Source of the DNA: Pseudomonas bubulae
Lineage (GTDB): Bacteria > Pseudomonadota > Gammaproteobacteria > Pseudomonadales > Pseudomonadaceae
Direction of reading: 5' to 3'
Length of the DNA: 64,000 bases
NCBI RefSeq assembly: GCF_037023725.1
Contig: NZ_CP146077.1
Coordinates: 134,001-198,000 of the forward strand
Under the pieces are notes generated by a model. The model searched no databases, was not told where the DNA came from, and worked only from the letters and a program-made list of their open reading frames with translations. The position numbers and the translations under genes were made by a program. Positions 37,628-46,319 of this stretch are shown one piece after another. The stretch's first letter is position 1. Every line of letters starts with the position of its first letter.

Positions 37628-37714
37628 GCCCAGATGGTGAAATTGGTAGACACGCCAGCTTCAGGTGCTGGTGACCGCAAGGTCGTGGAAGTTCGAGTCT
37701 TCTTCTGGGCACCA
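37628..37714 (+). tRNA. tRNA-Leu(CAG), copy 2
   Basis: 87 bases with encoded CCA, identical to copy 1 except C at base 48, which makes the variable-arm stem fully Watson-Crick. The repeat also includes about 20 bases of leader (GCAACGTTGCTGATACT-like) and the terminator, so the whole unit was duplicated. Confidence 0.97.
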
Positions 37715-37749
37715 ATTCAGGTTTACAGGTTCACCCTGTGCAACCACTC

Positions 37750-37775
37750 AAAAAGCCCGCGAAAGCGGGCTTTTT
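37750..37775 (+). terminator. Rho-independent terminator after tRNA-Leu copy 2
   Basis: AAAAAGCCCGC, GAAA tetraloop, GCGGGCTTTTT; strong stem with T run. Confidence 0.92.
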
Positions 37776-37906
37776 AGTTTCCGGGATTCCTTCCTGCCCT
37801 CTTCGATACCTTTTATCTGCGGCCTAAAGGTCGTATTTGATAATCTATCTCATCCGCATTAATATCCGGCCAACTTCAGATCCCTGGCTCATCCTCCTGG
37901 ATACCC

Positions 37907-38413
37907 GTGCCCGACACCAATGACAGGCTCCAGCTTTACCTGACGCATCGTATCGCCCTGGTCGACTATGCCGCCCCCATCGTGGGCTGCCGGGCCAAGG
38001 CAGAAGATGTGGTTCAAGACGCCTGGCTGCGCTTCAGCCAGGGCGCGGACAACCTCGCCCCGCTGACACAACCGGTGGGCTATCTTTACCGTATCGTGCG
38101 CAACCTGGCCTTTGACCTCAATCGCCGGGCAACCCTGGAAAACCGCCACACCACCCATAGCGAATCATTGGACGAACACATTTCCAACGCGCCTTCGCCC
38201 GAGCAGCAAGCCTTGCATGTGGACGAATTGCGCAAATTGCAACATGCTTTGTCCCGCCTGCCGGAGCGCACGCGCCAGGCATTCGTATTGCATCGCCTGC
38301 AAGGCCTGACGTTTCAGCAAATCGGCACGCAACTTGGCATATCCGTGAGCCTGGCCCACCAATTGGTCCGCGACGCCCTGACCTACTGCGCGGAACAACT
38401 GAGTGATGACTGA
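37907..38413 (+). CDS. ECF sigma factor of the FecI type
   Basis: 168 residues. Sigma region 2 is AEDVVQDAWLRFSQ...PVGYLYRIVRNLAFDLNRR (about 31-75) and region 4 is LPERTRQAFVLHRLQGLTFQQIGTQLGISVSLAHQLVRDAL (about 115-160). The FecI/PvdS group is characteristic of cell-surface signalling: the sigma factor is released when the cognate outer-membrane receptor binds its ligand. Starts at GTG 37907 with only a weak ribosome site. Overlaps fecR by eight bases (ATG 38406 within the end), so both are coupled. Inferred target: the receptor gene at 39520. Confidence 0.9.
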   Translation: MPDTNDRLQLYLTHRIALVDYAAPIVGCRAKAEDVVQDAWLRFSQGADNLAPLTQPVGYLYRIVRNLAFDLNRRATLENRHTTHSESLDEHISNAPSPEQQALHVDELRKLQHALSRLPERTRQAFVLHRLQGLTFQQIGTQLGISVSLAHQLVRDALTYCAEQLSDD

Positions 38414-39374
38414 AAAACCGCCCCCGAACCCGATCTGGGAAACCGCACTGGACTGGCTGCTGCTGATCCAGGAGAACCCTCAAGACTCCGAACTGACCGA
38501 ACGCCTGAACCACTGGCGCGCCAGCGCCCCTGAGCACGACGCGGCTTATCGCAAGGCGCTCAAGGTCTGGAGCCTGAGCGGCGAGGCGCTCACCCTGCCG
38601 GCGACAACAGCACCGGCCCCGCCGATGGCACGCCCACCCCAGCGCCTGAGCCGGCGCAAACGCGCACTGGTCGGCGCCGCCGTGGCCGCCAGCGCCCTGC
38701 TGATGTGGGGCCCCGACTGGCAGGCGATGCAAGCCGACCACCGCAGCCCCACCGGCGAACACCGCACAGTGGCGCTCAGCGATGGCAGCCAGATGCTTCT
38801 CGACAGCAATACGCTTGCCGATGTGCAGTTCAACCCCGATCAGCGAGAAGTCACGCTATTGCGTGGCCAGGCCTTTTTCTCGGTGACCCACGATGCCAAC
38901 CGCGCCTTCTACGTCAACGCCGGTGACGTGCGGGTTCGGGTGACCGGCACCGCGTTTGCGGTCAACCTGGACGACAACGGTGTCGACGTCAGCGTCGAGA
39001 GCGGCACGGTTGCGGTACAAACGCCGCAAGCATCGGTTTCGGCCACGCACCTGCTGGGCCATGGCGACCAACTGCACTTCACTGCAAACGGCCAGCGCAC
39101 GCGCATCGTGCAATTGCCCCAGGAGCAAATCGCGCCCTGGCGTCGCTGGCAGCTGGTGGCGGTCGATCAATCGATCGATGACGTGATCACCCAGTTGCGC
39201 CGCTATCAGCCGGGCCTGATTCTGCTGACGGACAAGGCGCTGGGGCAACGACGCATCACCGCAGCCCTGAACCTGCGCGACCCCAAACGCGCACTGCAAA
39301 CCGCCATTGCCCCATTGGGCGGACGCCTGCAGGACAGCGTGCCCTACACCCTGATCGTCTCGACCAAGCCCTGA
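38406..39374 (+). CDS. FecR-family sigma regulator
   Basis: About 322 residues. N-terminal cytoplasmic sigma-binding domain (DUF4880: ALDWLLLIQENPQDSELTERLNHWRASAPEHDAAYRKALKVW), one membrane helix near 85-102 (ALVGAAVAASALLMWG), a periplasmic FecR domain (about 120-215, HRTVALSDGSQMLLDSNTLADVQFN) and a C-terminal STN-like domain (about 235-320). It transmits the occupied-receptor signal to the sigma factor. ATG 38406 is used rather than the GTG one codon before. Followed by 145 bases to the receptor start with a candidate sigma-specific promoter. Confidence 0.92.
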   Translation: MTEKPPPNPIWETALDWLLLIQENPQDSELTERLNHWRASAPEHDAAYRKALKVWSLSGEALTLPATTAPAPPMARPPQRLSRRKRALVGAAVAASALLMWGPDWQAMQADHRSPTGEHRTVALSDGSQMLLDSNTLADVQFNPDQREVTLLRGQAFFSVTHDANRAFYVNAGDVRVRVTGTAFAVNLDDNGVDVSVESGTVAVQTPQASVSATHLLGHGDQLHFTANGQRTRIVQLPQEQIAPWRRWQLVAVDQSIDDVITQLRRYQPGLILLTDKALGQRRITAALNLRDPKRALQTAIAPLGGRLQDSVPYTLIVSTKP

Positions 39375-39426
39375 GCCTCCCTGCGGGCGCGGGCTTGCGC
39401 TAACGAAACTATTTTCACTTATTTCT

Positions 39427-39455
39427 GGAAATCCTGAAGGCCCGGGAGTCTTTAC
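39427..39455 (+). promoter_or_regulatory. Candidate FecI-type ECF promoter upstream of the receptor
   Basis: GGAAAT (39427-39432), 17 bases, CTTTAC (39450-39455). The -35-like GGAAAT matches the fecA-type element and the spacing fits; the -10 part is not well defined for this group, so this is a suggestion only. Confidence 0.3.
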
Positions 39456-39519
39456 CTACGAACGTCACTGATAAAGATTCGCATTAGTGACTATGGCGTT
39501 TCATTTCGTAGGTCACCTC

Positions 39520-42294
39520 ATGCCTTCTTCGCGTTTGCGTTGTGTCAGTGTTGCTCGCTATCGATCGTTGTCCCTGGCCCTGTTGCTCGGCCTGCCCGCA
39601 CTGGCCATCGCTGCCAGCCCGGCAGCCGACACGCCAATCAGCCGTCAACAACTGCACTTCCAGATCCCGGCCCAGCCTTTGGCCAGCGCCCTGATTGCGT
39701 TTTCCCAGCAGTCAGGCTGGCAGGTCAGCGCGGAAAGCACCGTGCTCAACGGCCTGACCAGCTCGCCAGTCGATGCCAGCACCAGCCCCGAAAAAGCCCT
39801 GGCCCACCTGTTGCGCGGCACGGGCATGCTATGGGAAGTGACCTCGTCTGACAGCGCCTCAATCCTGCCGCCCGCCCAAAGCGATGTGCTGCAAATCAAA
39901 AGCACCCCCATCACGGCGATGGAGCCGGTGTTCCAGGGCGAACAGGTGATCGACCGGCAGATGATCGAGGACCTGCCCTCGGGCAACGGTGATATCACCA
40001 GCCTGCTGCGCACCAACCCCAACGTGCAGTTCGACAACAGCCAGTTGAGCAGCAAAAACCCGGGGGAAATCGCCCCCGCCGATATCAGCATCAACGGCGC
40101 ACGGCCCTGGCAGAACCTGTTTATCGTTGACGGCATGAGCATGAACAACGACCTGGACCCGGGCAACAGCAACGACGACTTCGATGAGATACCGGGGCGC
40201 AGCCAGGGCCTGGCGCTGGACACCGACCTGCTGGAAAACATCAAGGTCTACGACAGTAACGTGCCGGTAGAATTTGGCGGCTTCAATGGCGGTGTAGTCG
40301 AAGCCAATACCCGCGACCCCCGCAAGGAACTGCACGGCAAGGTGTCGGTACAAATGACCCGCTCCGAGTGGACCCGCTATCACCTGAACAAAGACGACCC
40401 GGACCTGGAAAATTTCAAGGCCGGCTTTGGCAACAACTACCAGCCCGACTTCGAAAAAGTCATCACCCGCGCCACCCTCGAAGGCCACCTGACCGACAAC
40501 TTCGGCTTGCTGGGCACCTTCTCGCGTAAAGAATCCACCATGCCGACCCGCCTGTTTTCCGTGGCCAACCAGACCGAAACGGCAATGGAGACCGAAGAAC
40601 AATCGCGGCGCATCGACAACTACTTCCTCAAGGCCACCTGGCAGATCAACGAAGACTGGAAGCTCGATACCACCCTGACCCACGCGCCGGAAACCGCCCG
40701 CACCTACGGCCCCAACTCGCTGGTGTCCGGCCGCGATATGGATGCCGGTGGCGACAGTATCAGTACGCGCCTGGTGTGGAACGCGCCCCTGGCCCGGGTT
40801 GAGCAGAACCTGAGCTGGAGCGAGCTGAATACCTCACGCTATTCCGACCGCGACTACATGATCCTCTGGCGAACTTCGGCCAGTCGCGACTGGAGCACCT
40901 CGGCATTCGCCACCGAAGGCGGTTTTGGCGATATCGAAGAAACCCAAAAAACCCTGGCCTACAAACTCAAGGCCGACTGGAACAGCTTCAAATGGCTGGG
41001 TGTGGATCATTCGCTGCAAACTGGCCTGGAGCTGTCGCAGAACTCGGCCAGCTATGAGCGCGGCACACCCTACAGCAGCTATGCGGTGGACAAGGCCACG
41101 TCATGCACCGGCAATGACCCGCTGTGCTCAATGGCACCAACAATCAATGGCTGGCCTGGCCAGTATGCGAACAAGATGACCGTTACCCAGGGCAAAATTG
41201 CCTTCGACACGCGTTCATGGGCGCTGTATCTGCAAGACGAAATGCACTACAAGCGCCTCACCGTCAGGCCCGGCATCCGGGTGGACGGCGACAACTATAT
41301 GAATCAGATCACCTTCGCCCCGCGCCTGGCCACCGAGCTGGACGTGTTTGGCGATGGCAAGACCCGCCTCACTGCCGGCGCCAACCGTTACTACGGACGC
41401 AACCTTTACGCCTATCGCCTGCGCGACGGTATTGCCTCGATGAGCACCGAATACACCCGCAAGACGCAGACGTCTGACTGAGAGCTGAGCAAGCACATCG
41501 CCAATGACAGCAAATTCAACCAGCTCAAAGTGCCTTACGACGACGAACTGACCCTGGGCCTGAGCCACGTGCAGTGGAACACCGAGTTCGCCGTCAAGTA
41601 CGTCAACCGTAAGGGGCGCGACCAGATCAGCCGCGCCTGGGGCGCGCAAATCGGCGAACCGTCCGAAGACACCTCGACCCTGGCTGCCAACTACTACACC
41701 TACTACAACGGCGGCAAAAGCGACGCCGACATCTACACCCTGAGCATCACCCCCCTGCAACCCTTCAATCTGGGCAGCACCCGCACCACTGCGCAGTTTG
41801 CGATGGACTGGAGCAAGATCAACAACACCGGGCTGTCCAGCTACAGCGCCAGCATCGGCGCTATCTACGTAGAAGACCCGACGATCCAGTACGACGGCAA
41901 GTTCATGAAGTATTCCGACATGCCCGCCAGCAACTACAACCGCCCCTGGACCGCGCGCCTGACCACCGTGACCGAAGTCGAGCCCCTGCACCTGACCTGG
42001 ACCAACTTCCTGCGTTACCGCGACGGCTACCGGCGCATTGCCTCCACCAACAAAAAGGTCGAGCACGAAGGCAGCAGTGTCTATGTCTGGGAAGAAACCC
42101 CGTTCTCCGGGGCACTGACATGGGACACCCGTGTGGCCTGGGAGATGCCCACCGCCAAGGATCAGGCCGTTTTCGTCAATCTCGACGTCAGCAACCTGCT
42201 GGACAAGACCATCGTCAGCTCCACCGACACCAACGGCGTACTCAACTATGAAGTCGGCCGCCAGTTCATGCTGGAAGTGGGGTATAAATTTTGA
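39520..42294 (+). pseudogene. TonB-dependent siderophore-type transducer interrupted by an in-frame stop
   Basis: An open frame of 924 codons broken only by TGA at codon 654 (41479-41481); the frame is the same before and after, so this is a nonsense change, not a frameshift. Order: signal peptide (SLALLLGLPALAIAA), N-terminal signalling STN domain (about 45-120), TonB plug (about 145-280, with DISINGARPWQNLFIVDGMSMNND and VEFGGFNGGVVEANTRDP), beta-barrel, terminal strand EVGRQFMLEVGYKF. The context QTSD-stop-ELSKHI suggests a lost tryptophan (TGG to TGA). Truncation after 653 residues would remove about a third of the barrel. A sequencing error or very recent mutation is possible. Start at 39520 precedes the signal peptide; two in-frame starts lie upstream. 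Confidence 0.85.
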
Positions 42295-43382
42295 AGACCC
42301 TATTCCTCGGCCTGACCCTCGGCACCCTGACCCTGAACGCAGTCGCCTGCGACGAACAGGCCGCCGACTACAAAACCTGCATCGCCCAACAATACCGCCA
42401 GCCCGTCGCCCAATGGCCTTCACCCCTGGTAGATGCCGATGTGCAATGGCAGGAAATGGCCGCCCTGCCCGCCCACGCCCCCGCACCGCCGGATAACCCG
42501 TTCAGCGAAGCCAAGGCCGAGTTGGGCAAAAAACTGTTCAACGACCCCAAGCTCTCGCGCTCCGGGCAAATCGCCTGCGCTTCGTGCCATGAAGCCGATA
42601 TGGCCTTTGCCGATGGCCGCCGCGTCTCGTTCGGGCATGACCGCCAGAGCGGCCGACGCAATGCCCCCAGCCTGGCAATGAGCGGCTACAGCCCGGCGCT
42701 GTTCTGGGACGGGCGCGGTGGCACTCTGGAACAGCAAGCCATGCACCCCATCGTCGACCCGGTGGAAATGGCCTTTGATATCCCGCAACTGCTGCAACGG
42801 CTCAATACCAATAGCGCTTACCGGGAGGAGTTTGCACAAGTTTTCGGGCCAGGCCCGATCACCCCACAGCAAACCGCCCAGGCCCTGGCCACCTTTCAGC
42901 GCACGCTGGTCAGCGCCACGCGCAACACCGCCTTCGAGCAACTGCTGCGCGGGCGCCCGCAACGCATGAGCGATGAGCAGCTCTATGGCCTGCATCTGTT
43001 TCGCACCAAGGCACGCTGCATGAACTGCCACTTCGGCCCGGCGCTGAGCGACGAGCAGTTTCATAACGTCGGCCTGAGTTACTACGGGCGTAAATACGAA
43101 GACCTCGGGCGCTACGAAGTAACGCGCAAACCAGAAGACGTGGGGGCATTTCGTACGCCGTCATTGCGCCTGGTGATGAAAACCGCACCGTGGATGCACA
43201 ACGGCCTGTTTGTGAACATGGAAGGCACGCTGGCGTTCTACAACATGGGCATGCCCCGCCCGCGCCCCAACGCGCAACAGGTCAACGACCCGTTGTTCCC
43301 ACGCACCAGCGACCGGCTCAAGGCGCTGAACATGGACAAGGACGAACTGCGGGCCTTGCGCAGCTTTCTCGACACACTGTAG
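42291..43382 (+). CDS. Diheme cytochrome c peroxidase-family protein (CcpA/MauG/MbnH-like)
   Basis: 363 residues with a signal peptide of about 19 residues (MKTLFLGLTLGTLTLNAVA). Two c-type heme sites, C96-A-S-C-H100 and C243-M-N-C-H247. Family landmarks are LFNDPKLSRSGQIACASCH, ALFWDGRGGTLEQQAMHPIVDPVEM, and M302-H303 in TAPWMHNGLFVNMEGTLAFYN, where methionine sits at the position of the axial ligand in classical bacterial peroxidases. TTG start inside the receptor stop (TTGA overlap), so it is coupled to the receptor gene. It acts in the periplasm; the substrate is unknown. Physical coupling to a TonB receptor suggests redox processing of an imported metal ligand, a hypothesis only. Confidence 0.88.
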   Translation: MKTLFLGLTLGTLTLNAVACDEQAADYKTCIAQQYRQPVAQWPSPLVDADVQWQEMAALPAHAPAPPDNPFSEAKAELGKKLFNDPKLSRSGQIACASCHEADMAFADGRRVSFGHDRQSGRRNAPSLAMSGYSPALFWDGRGGTLEQQAMHPIVDPVEMAFDIPQLLQRLNTNSAYREEFAQVFGPGPITPQQTAQALATFQRTLVSATRNTAFEQLLRGRPQRMSDEQLYGLHLFRTKARCMNCHFGPALSDEQFHNVGLSYYGRKYEDLGRYEVTRKPEDVGAFRTPSLRLVMKTAPWMHNGLFVNMEGTLAFYNMGMPRPRPNAQQVNDPLFPRTSDRLKALNMDKDELRALRSFLDTL

Positions 43383-43396
43383 GCAGCGCCTGACTT

Positions 43397-43483
43397 TGTG
43401 GGAGCGGGCTTGCTCGCGATGCAGGCGACACGGTGTACCGGTAAAACGGCAGCATACCCATCGCGGGTAAGCCCGCTCCCACA
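43397..43483. repeat. REP-type inverted pair (family A)
   Basis: Facing TGTGGGAGCGGGCTTGCTCG and the complement arm CGCGGGTAAGCCCGCTCCCA; separates the diheme peroxidase from the iron ABC genes. Confidence 0.9.
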
Positions 43484-43556
43484 AAAGCAGAACAGGCCGG
43501 CAGCATCACATTTCGTCGCACTGGTGCAATTGGACGCTGGGTCAAGCGCACTTGAG

Positions 43557-43570
43557 AAACGATATCGTTT
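43557..43570 (+). promoter_or_regulatory. Palindrome upstream of fbpA (possible Fur-type operator)
   Basis: AAACGATATCGTTT is a perfect 14-base palindrome followed by ATTATTGTTAC, 46 bases before the fbpA start. The AT-rich composition and the iron gene downstream make Fur regulation plausible, but it does not match the 19-base Fur consensus well. Confidence 0.35.
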
Positions 43571-43615
43571 ATTATTGTTACAAGTTTTGTAGTACCCAAG
43601 CGAGGAAACCAGCGA

Positions 43616-44641
43616 ATGATGCTCCGAAATACCCAGCTTGCGACATTTCTACTGCGCAGTTTGTCCATCGCAACACTTGGCCTGACCCTGCTTGCTCCCG
43701 CCGCCTACGCTGCCGATCCTGTGACGCTGACCCTGTACAACGGCCAGCACAAAGAGGTCGGCGACAACCTCGCTGCCGCCTTTGAAGCCAAGACCGGCAT
43801 TCACGTCAATGTGCGCAAAGGCAGCAGCAACCAACTGGCCAGCCAGATCATGGAAGAAGGCGATCGCTCGCCTGCGGACGTGTTCTACGCCGAAGAGTCG
43901 CCGCCTCTGAACAGCCTGGGCGAACAGGGCTTTCTGGCCAAGGCCGATGACAGCACCCTGCAAGCGCTGCCCAAAGAGTACGTGGCCGCCAATGGCACCT
44001 GGATCGGCGTGACTGCGCGTACCCGCGTTGTCGCCTTCAACCCGAAAAAGATCAGCGAAGACCAGTTGCCCAAGTCGGTTCTGGATTTCGCTGACCCGCA
44101 ATGGCAAGGCAAGATCGGCTTTGTACCCACCAGCGGTGCCTTCCAGGAACAGGCCGTAGCAATCATCAAGCTGCACGGGCGCGATGCCGCCGAAGAATGG
44201 CTGACCGGTCTGCGTGCGTTCGGCAAGACCTACACCAACAACATGGTGGCACTCAAAGCCGTAGAAAACGGTGAAGTCGCCGCAGTACTGGTCAACAACT
44301 ACTACTGGTTTGCCCTGCAACGCGAAAAAGGCCAGCTGGATTCCAAACTGCACTACTTCACCGATGGTGATGCGGGCGGTTTGATCACCGTGTCCAGCGC
44401 CGGCGTGATCAAGGCCAGCAAACACCCCAAGGAAGCCCAGCAACTGCTGGCTTACATGGCCAGTGAAGAAGGTCAGCGCGTTATCACCAACACCACCGCT
44501 GAATACCCGATGCGCAAAGGCATGGTCTCGGAACGCGGCCTCAAACCGTTTGAAGAGCTGCAACCGCCGAAAGTGACGCCTGCCGACCTGGGTAACGCTG
44601 AAGAAGCACTGGACCTTGAACGTGATGTAGGCCTGCTCTGA
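43616..44641 (+). CDS. fbpA: Ferric iron ABC transporter, periplasmic binding protein (FbpA/HitA type)
   Basis: 341 residues. Signal peptide ending AYA at about 32. Iron-ligand features of the transferrin-like binding proteins are present: H45 in LYNGQHKEVGD and the tyrosine pair Y229-Y230 in LVNNYYWFAL. The body (NQLASQIMEEGDRSPADVFYAEESPPL, GKIGFVPTSGAFQEQA) matches the Fe(III)-binding family. It carries ferric iron from the outer membrane to the permease. Two adjacent ATGs at 43616 and 43619 follow GAGGA. Its TGA overlaps the fbpB ATG by one base. Confidence 0.93.
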   Translation: MMLRNTQLATFLLRSLSIATLGLTLLAPAAYAADPVTLTLYNGQHKEVGDNLAAAFEAKTGIHVNVRKGSSNQLASQIMEEGDRSPADVFYAEESPPLNSLGEQGFLAKADDSTLQALPKEYVAANGTWIGVTARTRVVAFNPKKISEDQLPKSVLDFADPQWQGKIGFVPTSGAFQEQAVAIIKLHGRDAAEEWLTGLRAFGKTYTNNMVALKAVENGEVAAVLVNNYYWFALQREKGQLDSKLHYFTDGDAGGLITVSSAGVIKASKHPKEAQQLLAYMASEEGQRVITNTTAEYPMRKGMVSERGLKPFEELQPPKVTPADLGNAEEALDLERDVGLL

Positions 44642-46194
44642 TGTTGTCAGCCGCTCAACCTGCACGCTTTACGCCCACTCGCAAAAAGCCTTCGATCTGG
44701 CTGTTGTTGCCCGTACTGCTACTGGTGGGCCTGAGCCTGTTGCCGCTGTTGTATGTCGGCACAAAGGCCTGGCAAGCCGGGTGGTCTGAAGCCCTGCACC
44801 TGTTGTGGCGGCCTTATGTCTTTGGCCTGATGCGCAACACCTTGCTGCTGATGATCGGCGTCACACTGACCTGCGCGCTGGTCGGCCTGAGCCTGGCCTG
44901 GCTGCTGGAGCGCAGCAACCTGGCGGGGCGGCGCCTGTGGGGCGTGATCCTGTGCCTGCCATTTGCCGTGCCGGCGTTTGTCAGCAGCTTTACCTGGGTA
45001 TCGCTCAGCGCCAGTTTCGAGGGCCTGGGCGGTGCCATTCTGGTGATGAGCCTGTCCAAGTACCCGCTGATCTTTCTGCCGGTGGCGGCGACCCTGCGCA
45101 ACCTCGACCCAGCCCTTGAAGAGTCGGCTCGAACCCTGGGGCAGAACCGCTGGGGGGTGTTTTTCAAGATCACCCTGCCACTGCTCTGGCCTTCGCTGCT
45201 GGCCGGCTCGTTGCTGATTGCCCTGCATATGCTGGTGGAATTCGGCGCGCTGTCGATCATCGGCCTGCAGACCTTTACCACAGCCATTTATCAGCAGTTC
45301 GAGCTGGAGTTCAGCAATGCCAATGCGGCGATGCTGTCTGCGGTGCTGCTGGTGATGTGCCTGAGCCTGTTATGGCTGGAACTTAAGGTTCGTGGCAAAG
45401 GCCGGCATATTCGTATCGGCCAGGGCGCTGCACGGCATGCGGAACAAGTGAACCTGGGCAAGTGGTCGCTACCGGGGCAACTGTATTGCCTGGCGCTGGC
45501 GGTGATTGGCAGCGGCATCCCGCTGGGCATGCTGGCGTACTGGCTGATCAAGGGCAGCTCGGCAGCATTCCCGCTGGCCGAGATTGGCGAGGCTCTGTTC
45601 TCGTCGCTGTCACTGGCCCTGGGCGGTGCGGCGCTGTGCCTGGTGCTGGCTGTGCCGGTCGGATTGCTGGTGGTGCGCTACAAAGGCCCGCTGGCCATCT
45701 GGGCGGAGCGTTTGCCATATCTGTTACATGCACTGCCCGGGCTGGTGATTGCCTTGGCGCTGGTCTACTTCGCCCTGCATTATGTGCCGGCGCTGTACCA
45801 GACTTCGGCATTGCTGCTGATTGCCTATGCGCTGCTGTTTTTGCCACTGGCACAGGCACCCATCCGCACGGCGCTGAACAAGGCGGCTCCGCAACTGGAA
45901 GAAGCAGCACGGACCCTGGGCGCCACTTCGTTTACGGCATTTTGCCGGGTGACCCTGCCGATTATCTTCCCCGCGCTGGGGGCGGCCTTTGCCCTGGTGT
46001 TTCTGGATGCGATGAAGGAATTGACCGCCACCTTGCTACTGAGTCCGACCGGGCTGAACACCCTGGCAACACAAGTGTGGTCGCATACTTCGAATATCGA
46101 GTTTGCGGCAGCGGCGCCTTATGCGGCGTTGTTGATTCTGGTGTCGGGGCTGCCGGTGTACTTGCTCACCACCAGGATGTATTTGAGCCGCTGA
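44641..46194 (+). CDS. fbpB: Ferric iron ABC transporter permease (FbpB/HitB type)
   Basis: 517 residues, a fused permease with two BPD_transp_1 modules and about 12 helices. The EAA-loop motif occurs twice: LEESARTLGQNRWGVFFKITLPLLWPSLLAG (about residue 158-188) and LEEAARTLGATSFTAFCRVTLPIIFPALGAA (about 417-447). No ATP-binding (fbpC) gene follows within the window; a REP pair and a chemoreceptor gene on the other strand come next. The ATPase must be supplied from elsewhere, as with hitAB in P. aeruginosa as I recall. Confidence 0.93.
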   Translation: MLSAAQPARFTPTRKKPSIWLLLPVLLLVGLSLLPLLYVGTKAWQAGWSEALHLLWRPYVFGLMRNTLLLMIGVTLTCALVGLSLAWLLERSNLAGRRLWGVILCLPFAVPAFVSSFTWVSLSASFEGLGGAILVMSLSKYPLIFLPVAATLRNLDPALEESARTLGQNRWGVFFKITLPLLWPSLLAGSLLIALHMLVEFGALSIIGLQTFTTAIYQQFELEFSNANAAMLSAVLLVMCLSLLWLELKVRGKGRHIRIGQGAARHAEQVNLGKWSLPGQLYCLALAVIGSGIPLGMLAYWLIKGSSAAFPLAEIGEALFSSLSLALGGAALCLVLAVPVGLLVVRYKGPLAIWAERLPYLLHALPGLVIALALVYFALHYVPALYQTSALLLIAYALLFLPLAQAPIRTALNKAAPQLEEAARTLGATSFTAFCRVTLPIIFPALGAAFALVFLDAMKELTATLLLSPTGLNTLATQVWSHTSNIEFAAAAPYAALLILVSGLPVYLLTTRMYLSR

Positions 46195-46215
46195 CAGCGG
46201 ATCCAGCATACCCCG

Positions 46216-46303
46216 TGTGGGAGCGGGCTTGCCCGCGATGGCATCGACGGGGGCATGCAGATACACCGCGCTGCCCGCATCGCGAGCAAGCCCGCTCCCA
46301 CAG
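46216..46303. repeat. REP-type inverted pair (family A)
   Basis: Facing GTGTGGGAGCGGGCTTGCCC and GCGAGCAAGCCCGCTCCCAC, between the convergent fbpB and chemoreceptor genes. Confidence 0.9.
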
Positions 46304-46319
46304 GGGCAGCCCCGCTTCT

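Noticed and set aside
41479..41481. Selenocysteine codon in the TonB receptor
   Set aside because: No SECIS-like hairpin was evident directly after the TGA, and TonB receptors are not selenoproteins; nonsense mutation is simpler.
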